DNA from: Arthrobacter echini
GTDB lineage: Bacteria > Actinomycetota > Actinomycetes > Actinomycetales > Micrococcaceae
DNA length: 64,000 nucleotides
Reading direction: 5' to 3'
Assembly: GCF_004803505.1 (NCBI RefSeq)
Contig: NZ_SSWH01000010.1
Location: 1-64,000, forward strand
Shown here: positions 1 through 8,136 of the stretch, one piece after another
Position numbering within the stretch: the stretch's first letter is position 1
Layout of the letters: every line of letters starts with the position of its first letter
The notes under the pieces: model-generated
Told to the model about the DNA's origin: nothing
The model's database searches: none
Seen by the model: only the letters and a program-made list of their open reading frames with translations
Made by a program: the position numbers and the translations under genes

Positions 1-807
1 ACCCCACCGGCCAGGTGAACGCATCTTCGGACGCTGCGCACGATCTGCAGCTTGCTGTCGTCTTACCATCAAACACCTTCCGCTTGAGGTGTTGCGACAA
101 CCGATTGAATCCGCCTTGAGCGCCGCGATCCGAGTGAAACACCACGCCGGGCTTCTCGCTGCCTGGCTCTTCAATGTCCGCCTTCTGGCGGTCGGCGAGG
201 TATCCGTGGTCCCGGGCCATGGTCAGGGCGCTGGTGCACAGGCTCGCGCGCATGTGCTCGGCCATGGCCCAGCCGATCACCATGCCCGTGCAGAGGTCGA
301 TCACGGTTGCCAGATACAGCCATCCTTCCCCGGTGCGCAGGTAGGTGATGTCCCCGACGAGCCGGGTCCCGGGCACCTTCGAGGTGAAGTCCCGGGCACC
401 GTGGTCGTCGAGCATGTGGTTGCTGATATGCGCTGTCTTGGCCTGCGGGTCCTGCACGGTGGTCTTCTTCCACGCGGTGATGCGCACCGCGCGCAGCCCT
501 TGTTGGCGCATGATCGCGCCCACCGTCGGGGCCGACACGGAGATGCCGGCAGTGTTGAGCATCAGCGTCAGCTGATCCCGGCCGGCACGGCCCTTCTCCT
601 TGGTGTAGAGCTCGTTGATAGCGGTCGTGAGTTTGTCGTGGCGCACCATCCGCGGTGAAGGGCCGGCAGGGTTCCGCCACCGGTAGAACGAGGCCCGCGA
701 CACTTTCAGGACCCGGCACAGCCACGCGATCGGGTAGGTCGCCTTCTCTACTTCGATGAACGCGTAGAACTCTTCTATCGTTGCTTCGCTGCAAAGAAGG
801 CGCTGAC
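1..807 (-). pseudogene. IS3-family transposase OrfB (partial, runs off window)
   Basis: The minus-strand frame continuing from OrfA reads IEEFYAFIEVEK, then SRASFYRWR, the HTH-like start of IS3 OrfB, then GDITYLRTGEGWLYLATVID, which carries the first catalytic Asp of the DDE integrase core, and later HSDRGAQ with the second Asp. The frame lacks its own good start and is best reached by -1 frameshifting from OrfA at 808-814. After HSDRGAQ (about position 120) the reading frame stays open but no longer resembles an IS3 core: the usual QYTS stretch and the final catalytic Glu are not seen before the window ends. The copy is therefore probably truncated or fused to another element. Frame and motifs were read directly; the chimera is inferred. 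Confidence 0.75.
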
Positions 808-1077
808 TTTTCCCAGGAACTCGACCTCAGCCTTGAGCTTCGCGTTCTCCGCCAACGCCTTCTGGTGCTCCTGCCACGACACCGGGTCACGGGCCCCGGC
901 CGGGTCCGGTACGGCAGGATGCTTCGCCCGGTAGGTGCGCAACCAGTTCCCCAGGGTGCTTTCCTTCACCCCGATTTCCACCGCGATCTGCTTCACGGGT
1001 CGTCCTGAGGTCAGGACAAGCTGCACGGAATCTTCACGGAACGCGGGGGCGTACGTCTTCTTACTACGAGTAGTCAT
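775..1077 (-). CDS. IS3-family transposase OrfA
   Basis: Protein of about 100 residues starting MTTRSKKTYAPAFREDSVQL, with the helix-turn-helix typical of IS3 OrfA (PVKQIAVEIGVKESTLGNWLR) and a C-terminal leucine-zipper-like heptad (LAENAKLKAEVEFLGK). OrfA binds the terminal inverted repeats and in this family is fused to OrfB by ribosomal frameshifting. A TTG 18 nt upstream would add six residues, but the ATG matches relatives. The element lies inside the 3' part of an IS1380-like transposase gene: one IS3 end is near 1098-1125 (GAGACAGCTTGATTGG on the minus strand). Confidence 0.85.
   Translation of the reverse strand: MTTRSKKTYAPAFREDSVQLVLTSGRPVKQIAVEIGVKESTLGNWLRTYRAKHPAVPDPAGARDPVSWQEHQKALAENAKLKAEVEFLGKVSAFFAAKQR
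808..814 (-). promoter_or_regulatory. Probable programmed -1 frameshift site of IS3 orfAB
   Basis: On the minus strand the sequence is GGGAAAA in register G GGA AAA relative to the OrfA frame, a canonical X XXY YYZ slippery heptamer. A -1 slip here leads into the OrfB frame with no intervening stop (K-SQRLLCSEATIEEFYAF). IS3-family elements make OrfAB transposase this way. Confidence 0.7.
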
Positions 1078-1105
1078 CTGAAACGGAGGCTCCAATCAAG
1101 CTGTC

Positions 1106-2044
1106 TCACAAAACCATACGGCCGCAGACGTGCTCGTTCTTCTTCCGGGAGGAGAACGCGGTGAACGGTGTTTCGGCGACCTCGGCCTTCGAGATCCAGG
1201 TGTCAGTAGTTTCGTCGAAGACCGCGTCGGTGTAGTCGATGGTCCTCCATTGTGTTTCCTCGATGCCAGCGATGGCGCGTTTGACTGCCGGGTTCATGCG
1301 CACCGTCACCGAGACCTCCGCCCCGCCAGCAAGAGCCGCGCTCACCGGGGCGTGACCGTAGTAGGCCGAATCGAACCGGCACAATACCGGCGAACCGGCA
1401 TGAACCCGTCCCAGGGTTGCTAGGGAATCGGCGACCAGGCGTGTGGCGCCGCGCGCCGAGTTCGCCGCTCCCTTGCGTAGGCGTTGGGCAAGGATCACCG
1501 GAGCGGTGTCCTTCGTGGAAGCGATGGCCAGCAGGGCGTTGAGCCCACGGACCCCCGAATACCCGTACCCGGAGCCCTGCTTCTGATACCCATGGACCTC
1601 GATGATCGTGTCGTCGATATCCACGAACACGAACCCCTCCGCCCCGGGGCCACGCAGCAGGGGTGCCTGCTTGGCGAGGTTTCCTAAGAAGCGGGACGCG
1701 ACGGCGTCGAGTTGGCGGACATGCCCGAAAGTGAAGGCTCGCAGGAACGACCCCAAGGTGGAGGGGGCGTAGCAGGAGGAGAAGAGCCGCTTCATCCCGC
1801 CGTGGCGCAACACTGCCATGTCATCAATCGAGTCCGCCCCGGCGGCCATTCCGGCAACCAGGGCTGCGATCTTCAACCCGGCGTTGGCACCCTTGTCAGT
1901 CGGTACGCTCAACCAGGAATCGGCCAGTTCACGCAAGCCAGCGGTGCGGGCAAGATCCATGATCGGGGCCAGCCCCGCGGAAGCGATCAGGTTGGGCTCA
2001 TCGAACGAGACTGACATGGCTCTTGGACTGTGGGAAACTTGCAT
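1106..2044 (-). pseudogene. IS1380-family transposase, 3'-truncated by IS3
   Basis: 312 residues remain of a transposase that is normally about 450 or more. The N-terminal part and the first two acidic DDE residues are visible (FVDIDDTIIEVHGYQKQG and LCRFDSAYYG). The C-terminal part with the catalytic Glu is missing: the frame runs AFSSRKKNEHV and then into CGRMVL, encoded by the end of the adjacent IS3 element. The copy cannot make active transposase. Its 5' region (1684-2167) is tandemly duplicated immediately upstream. Confidence 0.85.
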
Positions 2045-2649
2045 CTGCGAGATGCCCTCTCACCGAGTTGAATTTGAACCTTAGACAGTCCTATTCTTCC
2101 CGGTCAGGCGGGCATTTCGTCTTTAATGACGTGCTATCTCGCCGATACTCATCGGTGGATCAAGGCTAAGAAGCGGGACGCGACGGCGTCGAGTTGGCGG
2201 ACATGCCCGAAAGTGAAGGCTCGCAGGAACGACCCCAAGGTGGAGGGGGCGTAGCAGGAGGAGAAGAGCCGCTTCATCCCGCCGTGGCGCAACACTGCCA
2301 TGTCATCAATCGAGTCCGCCCCGGCGGCCATTCCGGCAACCAGGGCTGCGATCTTCAACCCGGCGTTGGCACCCTTGTCAGTCGGTACGCTCAACCAGGA
2401 ATCGGCCAGTTCACGCAGGCCAGCGGTGCGGGCAAGATCCATGATCGGGGCCAGCCCCGCGGAAGCGATCAGGTTGGGCTCATCGAACGAGACTGACATG
2501 GCTCTTGGACTGTGGGAAACTTGCATCTGCGAGATGCCCTCTCACCGAGTTGAATTTGAACCTTAGACAGTCCTATTCTTCCCGGTCAGGCGGGCATTTC
2601 GTCTTTAATGACGTGCTATCTCGCCGATACTCATCGGTGGATCAAGGCT
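1684..2649. repeat. 482-bp direct tandem duplication of the IS1380 5' end
   Basis: Positions 1684-2165 and 2166-2647 are head-to-tail copies with a period of 482 bp. The only difference I noticed is one base (cacgcaagcc near 1933 versus cacgcaggcc in copy 2). Each unit holds the first ~117 codons of the transposase plus its upstream region, ending in GGTGGATCAAGGCT. Near identity implies a recent event. Confidence 0.9.
2149..2526 (-). pseudogene. IS1380-family transposase, N-terminal fragment (duplicate)
   Basis: 125 residues: the first ~117 are identical to the N terminus of the neighbouring truncated IS1380 transposase, followed by a few residues (LIHR) read from the repeat junction. It has no catalytic core and is a by-product of the 482-bp tandem duplication. 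Confidence 0.9.
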
Positions 2650-2879
2650 TAGGCCTCTAACGAGTCGAGTCAAAGACGTCCATATGGAACACTCGCACCG
2701 GGGCGTTCCAGGTAAGAACCTAAGGAACCTTCAACGCGGTGGTGCCTCCGGTTCCATTCAGGCCATGGATCGCCACGACATGGAATGATCGCAGCAGCAG
2801 GAATACCACACGTGCAGACGTGCGGACATGGCCATGTGAAAGGGGCCTGTCTCAGTAACGGTGTTTCTGGCGTTTTCAT

Positions 2880-4199
2880 TTAGTAGGTCTCCGCGGCCGG
2901 CCAGCGGTCGGCGAAGGGGAAGAGCGAATGCGTTCAGCGCGGGCTTCCAGCGGATCGTCCATCGGGCTCATCCCACGCCCGTCGGGTTGAGGGATCTGGT
3001 GACAAGGTACAGGCATTTCAGCGCGGGCTTCTAGCGGATCGTCCATCGGGCTCGTCCCGCGCCTGTCGGGTTGAGGGATCTGGTGACAAGGTACAGGCAT
3101 TTCAGCGCGGCCTGCTCTGTCGGGAAGTGTCCGCGCGCCCGGACGGCTCGGCGGTATCGGGCGTTCAACGACTCGATCGCGTTGGTGGAGCAAATCACTC
3201 TGCGGATCTCGAGGTCGTAGTCCAGGAACGGAATGAACTCCTCCCTCGCGATCTCCCACAGCCTCACGATCGCCCCGTATCTGGTGCCCCACAGCTCGGT
3301 GAACTCATCAAGGGCGGCCCTCGCGGCCGTCGGGTTAGGCGCCGAGTGGATCGGTTTGATCGCACGTTTAGTCCCGTCACAGTGTTGCTTGGAGGCAAGT
3401 TTGAAGGTGTTCCGGATCAGGTGGATCACACATGTCTGCACTGTTGCCAGCGACCAGACGTTCGACATCATCTCGGGCTGCCACTTCGGCCCGTCGCAGA
3501 CCAGGAAGAGCGAGTCTTTCACCCCGCGATTACGAATGTCAGTGAGGACGCTCATCCAGAATTTCGCGCCCACACCACAGGTGCCGGCCCAGAGGCCCAG
3601 GACGTCCTGCTCGCCTGCCAAGCTGACCCCGATCGCCGCGTGAATGGGCGGGTTCGCGACCTGCCCATCACGGATCTTCACCACGATCGATTGGGGCACC
3701 TCCCACGAAGTGGGGACGATGAAGATCGCGGCGTACACCTCATTCAGGGGCCGCGCGGACCACTCGTTCATCTCCTCGACGACCTTGTCCGTGACGCGGG
3801 AGATCGTCTACTTCGACACGGATGCACCGTAGATCTGCGCGAAATGCGCGCTGATCTCACCCGTCGTCAAGCCGTTGGCATACAACGACAAAACGACTTC
3901 CGCGACCCCGTTCAAACGACGTTGTCGCTTCTTCACGATCTGCGGTTCGAAAGAGCCATCCCGATCCCGAGGGACCTCGATCGTGACCTCCCCAGTCGCT
4001 TCCGTCAACACAGTCTTCGGGCGCTTCCCGTTACGGACATTGCCCGACGTGCGGTCACGGTCGGGACGATGCTTTTTGTGCCCGAGATGCTCGGTGAGCT
4101 CCTCGCTCAGGGCTGTCTCGAGCACGTTCTTCGTGAACAGCTTCAGCAGGCCATCAGGGCCGGTCAGCGCCAGGCCCTGTTCCTTAGCCTTGATCCACC
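2880..4199 (-). pseudogene. IS256-family (mutator) transposase, degenerate copy A
   Basis: The minus strand reads through an IS256 transposase: LALTGPDGLLK (near 4160), LETALSEELTEHLGHKKH, VPRDRDGSFEP, LTTGEISAHFAQIYG, then an in-frame TAG at 3808-3810, TDKVVEEMNEWSARPL, VVKIRDGQVANPPIHAAIG, CVIHLIRNTF and the catalytic-Glu region CSTNAIESLNARYRR. Besides the amber codon, the first catalytic Asp of the usual FIDAIVVK is replaced by a ten-residue insert (FI-VPTSWEVPQS-IVVK, near 3690-3725), the 3' end carries an 84-bp tandem duplication (2935-3103) with another in-frame TAG, and the 5' end stops at about 4199. One terminal repeat lies at 2845-2870 (CTGTCTCAGTAACGGTGTTT). Confidence 0.85.
2935..3103. 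repeat. 84-bp tandem duplication within dead IS256 copy A
   Basis: The block starting gggctt at 2941 recurs at 3025, a period of 84 bp (28 codons). Both units encode ALKCLYLVTRSLNPTG on the minus strand. The units differ at several positions, one of which turns TGG into TAG. Confidence 0.85.
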
Positions 4200-4228
4200 A
4201 CCCGCGGGTCGGTGGATCAAGGCTTAGG
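4182..4228. repeat. 18-bp inverted repeat at the IS256/unique-DNA junction
   Basis: Arms 4182-4199 and 4211-4228 match at 17 of 18 positions (GGTGGATCAAGGCTTAGG in the right arm), separated by 11 bp. The same motif closes both copies of the IS1380 5' duplication (2154-2171 and 2636-2653), so it marks every rearrangement junction in the first 4.2 kb. Confidence 0.75.
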
Positions 4229-4287
4229 TCCGGCGGTTATTCTGTGCTGAGGATCGCAAACTGTGTTCCGAAGGCGAGGTTTTACGT

Positions 4288-6795
4288 ATGGTTCGACCTG
4301 AATGGCCTCGGACGTTCGGGCGCATTATTGTGAGTCGGCCGGTAACGGCTGGGTATGTGGTGTTGTTCTGGGTGGTGGGGTTGACGACGGGAAGTTTGTT
4401 GTCCGGGCCCGCCGAACCGTTGGCTTCCGCCGTCCGTCTCTCGGTAGACTCCGCGGTGTCGAGTCCCTGGACCATAGGAACAGCCCTGTTCTGGGCGGAC
4501 TCCCTCGGCGGATATCTGGTAGCGACCGTTTTGTTGATGCTGACGGGGTGGGCGTTTGAACGACGGATGGGAAGCGGCAGGTTCCTACTCGCTGCCCTGG
4601 CGGCACACGTCGTCGGAGTCTTTCTGACTGTTGGCTTCACCGGGCTGACGAGTGCCTTGGTCGGTGACTGGACGGCAGCCCTGGTATCCGAGTCCTTCGT
4701 GGGGGTGACGGGCCTGGTGTGTGGTGCTGCAGCCGCCGGATCGGCAGCGCTCGGAACCCTGTGGAGGCGGCGCCTGCGGGTCGGCCTGTTCACCGTTGTG
4801 GTCTTGCTGGCGCTGTTCAGCGGGACCTTCCAGGACATGCTTAACCTGTTCGCTGCGGTGGTCGGCGCGATCATCGGTCCTTGGCTGAAGGGCCGCCGTA
4901 TTCATCGGCCGCGTTTCGCCGTGAGCCGGAGGGAGGCGCGGGTCCTGATCGCGCTCCTGGTGGCGGCGTGTGCGGCCGGTCCGGTGATCGCCGCGCTGAA
5001 TACGCAGGCGGCGGGTCCGCTGGCTGTCCTCGAGTATCTGTTCACCGAGGTCCAGCCCACCGATCCGGCGACTGTCACCGCGGTGTGTGCGGATTCGGCG
5101 CAGGTGGAGGACTGCGCAGCCGCGAGGCTGCAATTGCGTGCCGGCGCAGGTGCGGTATTCATGGCTGTCCTGCCGTCGTTCCTCCTGGTGGTCCTCGCCG
5201 ACGGACTCCGCCGAGGTCGCAGATTCGCGTGGTGGGCGGCGCTGATCATCCAGACACTCGCAACGATCCGGGCGGCAGCAGAGGTTTTCTCGCTCTCTGC
5301 CGGTTCGTCAGGGATCGTCGGTCTGCCCTTGGTTGAAGCAGCGTACGCCGGCCGGCTCGTAAGCGTGGCCGTAGCGTTGATCGTGCCCTTGGTGGTGATC
5401 GTTGTCCTCCTGATGAGTAGATCTCTATTCACTGTTTCCGCCCCACCTGGCACTTACAGGCGGCTCGTCGTGGTGCTGGCTGTGGCAGGAATTATGTTGA
5501 GCGCGCTGTATGTGGTAATCGGTCTGTTGTTGAGTGACGGGTTCACTCCGGAGCCGGGATTCAGGCAGCTGTTGTTCGACGCGCCCGACCGTCTCCTCCC
5601 GCTGAGTCAGTTTCTTGAACAGGTTCCGGCGATCGTGCCGCAGAGCCCGGCTGCCGTGTTGCTCTACGAGGGTGTCGGCGTCGTGTTCTGGCTACTTGCC
5701 GCTGTCCTGATGATCCTGTCGTTCCTCCGTCCAGCTCATTACGGTGCCGGGACCGATGAGGACCGGGCCCGCGAGCTGTTGCACCTCCACGGTGGGAGCA
5801 CGCTGGGCTGGATGACGACCTGGCCCGGTAATTCGTACTGGTTCTCCTCCTCCGGGTCCAGCTACGTCGCCTTTCGGGTCCTGTCAGGGGTGGCACTGAC
5901 CCTCGGTGAGCCGGTTGGACCGCGTGAGGAGCTCGCGGCGACGATCGACGAGTTCAGCGAGTTCTGCTCGATGAACGGGTGGGCTCCGTGCCTGTACTCC
6001 GTGGGGGGCCGGGTCAGTGACCTGACCGACGCCACCGGGTGGAACAGCGTCCAAGTCGCGGAGGAGACGATCCTGCCGCTGGGCTCGATCGCCTTTACCG
6101 GTAAAAAGTTCCAGGACATCCGCACTGCTCTGAACAAGGCAGGGAAAGAGGGCATCCGGGCGGAGTGGGTGAGATATCCTTCTGCGCCACGAGCTGTGGT
6201 TGATCAGATCAACGCGATCTCCGAGGAGTGGGTGGCAGACAAAAGCATGCCGGAAATGGGGTTCACCCTTGGGTCGCTGGACCAGGTCGATGATCCGGAG
6301 GTGCGCTGTCTGATCGCCGTCGACGCTGATCGGACTGTTCACGCCGTGACCTCCTGGTTGCCGGTGTACGAAGATGGTCAAGTGGTCGGGTGGACCCTGG
6401 ACTTCATGCGCCGACGTGGGACAGGGTTCCGGGCCTCGATCGAGTTCCTGATCGCCTCGGCCGCCCTGACCCTCGAGCAGGAGGGATTCGGGTTCATCAG
6501 CCTCTCGGGGGCGCCGCTGGCGCGCCTTGATCCCACCGACTCCCCGGACGCGGTGAAGGTCCTCGACCGGGTTCTTGCCGGGCTGGGCGCCCTGCTCGAA
6601 CCGGTGTACGGCTTCAGATCCCTCCTGGCCTTCAAAGCCAAATTCCAACCGACATACGAGGCACTGCACATGGTGTATCCGGACGCTTCGGCGTTACCCG
6701 CGATAGCGAACGCCGTAGGCCGGGCCTATCTACCCGAAGTCTCCCTCGGACAGGGCCTGAACCTCGCCCGCAAGGTCCTGGTACGCAGCGCATGA
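4288..6795 (+). CDS. MprF-like aminoacyl-phosphatidylglycerol synthase/flippase
   Basis: 835-residue membrane enzyme. Residues 1-480 are mostly hydrophobic and form many membrane segments; 1-210 resembles a rhomboid-like block. From about 490 a soluble DUF2156 (LPG synthase C-terminal) domain follows: RELLHLHGGSTLGWMTTW, YVAFRVLSGVALTLGEPVG, KKFQDIRTALNKAGKEG, then WTLDFMRRRGTGFRASIEFL. This family transfers an amino acid from aminoacyl-tRNA to membrane lipid and so lowers the negative surface charge, giving resistance to cationic peptides. Which amino acid and lipid are used here cannot be read. The start ATG has GAGG about 8 nt upstream, and the stop overlaps the next ATG (ATGA), suggesting translational coupling. 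The gene begins only about 60 bp from IS debris. Confidence 0.85.
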   Translation: MVRPEWPRTFGRIIVSRPVTAGYVVLFWVVGLTTGSLLSGPAEPLASAVRLSVDSAVSSPWTIGTALFWADSLGGYLVATVLLMLTGWAFERRMGSGRFLLAALAAHVVGVFLTVGFTGLTSALVGDWTAALVSESFVGVTGLVCGAAAAGSAALGTLWRRRLRVGLFTVVVLLALFSGTFQDMLNLFAAVVGAIIGPWLKGRRIHRPRFAVSRREARVLIALLVAACAAGPVIAALNTQAAGPLAVLEYLFTEVQPTDPATVTAVCADSAQVEDCAAARLQLRAGAGAVFMAVLPSFLLVVLADGLRRGRRFAWWAALIIQTLATIRAAAEVFSLSAGSSGIVGLPLVEAAYAGRLVSVAVALIVPLVVIVVLLMSRSLFTVSAPPGTYRRLVVVLAVAGIMLSALYVVIGLLLSDGFTPEPGFRQLLFDAPDRLLPLSQFLEQVPAIVPQSPAAVLLYEGVGVVFWLLAAVLMILSFLRPAHYGAGTDEDRARELLHLHGGSTLGWMTTWPGNSYWFSSSGSSYVAFRVLSGVALTLGEPVGPREELAATIDEFSEFCSMNGWAPCLYSVGGRVSDLTDATGWNSVQVAEETILPLGSIAFTGKKFQDIRTALNKAGKEGIRAEWVRYPSAPRAVVDQINAISEEWVADKSMPEMGFTLGSLDQVDDPEVRCLIAVDADRTVHAVTSWLPVYEDGQVVGWTLDFMRRRGTGFRASIEFLIASAALTLEQEGFGFISLSGAPLARLDPTDSPDAVKVLDRVLAGLGALLEPVYGFRSLLAFKAKFQPTYEALHMVYPDASALPAIANAVGRAYLPEVSLGQGLNLARKVLVRSA

Positions 6796-8099
6796 GTACC
6801 ATCTCCCTGATCTCCGGACCCGTCCCGGTCCTTGCCCTCGCCGCGGGCGCAGCAGGGCTCGGATGGTTGGTGGTGAAATCCCGCCGCTACCTGGTCCGCG
6901 TGGTGCCCGTGGCGCTGATCGCCGCAGGAGGACTCACCCTGGTCCTGGTATATGTCGCGGAGAACATCTTCCACTGGTGGGACGACACCCTCCCCCCGAT
7001 CCTGTACATCCCGGCGGGCCTCACCTTCCTCGCCCTGCTCCTGATCGTCCCGCGGATCCGCGCCAGGTCGGGTTCGAGGCTGGTCGCGGTGGTGGCCGGG
7101 GTGGTAAGCGTGGTCCTGGTCGCCGTGGCCTCGGCATCATTCGTCAACGTGCATTTCGGGCAGTATCCGACCCTCGCCAGTGCCCTGGGAGATACCGGCG
7201 TGTCGGATCAACCCATCAGCTCCGTCGCCGCCGGACCCAACACCCCCGGAACACCGGCCACATCGCAGAGTACGTGGACCGCGCCGCCGACCATGCCCAC
7301 CGGCGGGACGATCTACTCGGTGACTATTCCCGGCCCAGTCTCCGGATACGCATCAGCACCGGCACTGGTCTATCTACCGCCGGCCTACCTCGCCGCACCT
7401 AAAGCATCGAATCTGCCCGTCCTGGTCCTCTTCCACGGGCTGCCCGGAAGCCCCGTGGACTGGGTGAACGGGGGGCAGATCGCCCAGGTCATGGATACCT
7501 TCGCCGCCGCTCACGACGGCCTGGCACCGGTCGTGATCATCCCGGACATCACCAACAACGGTGCCAGTGACCCGCCCCTGTGCATGGATACCAAGGTCAG
7601 TAAATCCGACACGTACCTCTCCGTGGATCTACCGGCCTGGGTGGAATCCACCCTCGGCGCTGGAACCGCAAGCGCCCGGCAATGGGCTATCGCCGGATAC
7701 TCCTACGGCGGAACCTGCACCATGCAGCTGGCCACCAATGACTCTGAGGTCTACCCGACATTCATCGACATCGCGGGTGAGACCGAGCCGACCGTGGAGG
7801 GCGGGCGCTCGGCAGTCATCAGCACCTACTTCGCAGGAGACGCGTCCGCGTTCACCGACCAGAACGCCCTCGACCGGCTGACCAACCACTCATTCCCGGA
7901 CTCGGCCGGCATCGTCGTCGTCGGGGCCACGGACACCACCTACAGATCCCAGGGCCAGCAGGTGTTCGACGTCGCCCACGCCTCCGGCATGGACGTCACC
8001 GAGCAGGTACTGCCCGGCGGCCACTCCTGGCAGGTCTGGAAACCGGGCCTGGTCAACAACCTGGATTGGCTCGCGCAAAGGATGGGTCTCATCAAATAA
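6792..8099 (+). CDS. Membrane-anchored alpha/beta-hydrolase (esterase family)
   Basis: 435 residues. The first ~125 hold about four membrane segments; the rest is an extracytoplasmic esterase domain of the esterase D / antigen 85 type (PF00756-like). VLVLFHGLPGSPVDWV gives the oxyanion-loop strand, GYSYGGTCTM the nucleophile elbow with the catalytic Ser, and LPGGHSWQVWKPGL the C-terminal catalytic His. The gene overlaps the upstream mprF-like gene by 4 bp and precedes a second one. In Enterococcus faecium and corynebacteria, hydrolases paired with aminoacyl-lipid synthases cleave or remodel the aminoacylated lipid; that role here is inferred from context, and a general lipid esterase is the alternative. 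Confidence 0.8.
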   Translation: MSTISLISGPVPVLALAAGAAGLGWLVVKSRRYLVRVVPVALIAAGGLTLVLVYVAENIFHWWDDTLPPILYIPAGLTFLALLLIVPRIRARSGSRLVAVVAGVVSVVLVAVASASFVNVHFGQYPTLASALGDTGVSDQPISSVAAGPNTPGTPATSQSTWTAPPTMPTGGTIYSVTIPGPVSGYASAPALVYLPPAYLAAPKASNLPVLVLFHGLPGSPVDWVNGGQIAQVMDTFAAAHDGLAPVVIIPDITNNGASDPPLCMDTKVSKSDTYLSVDLPAWVESTLGAGTASARQWAIAGYSYGGTCTMQLATNDSEVYPTFIDIAGETEPTVEGGRSAVISTYFAGDASAFTDQNALDRLTNHSFPDSAGIVVVGATDTTYRSQGQQVFDVAHASGMDVTEQVLPGGHSWQVWKPGLVNNLDWLAQRMGLIK

Positions 8100-8136
8100 T
8101 CGACCGCGAAAAGCCTGGAAACATTGTGGAGTTCTG

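Noticed and set aside
171-890. 239-codon minus-strand ORF in the IS3 region
   Set aside because: It is in another phase from the IS3 OrfB frame, which shows the transposase motifs; this ORF is Arg/Pro/His-rich shadow coding.
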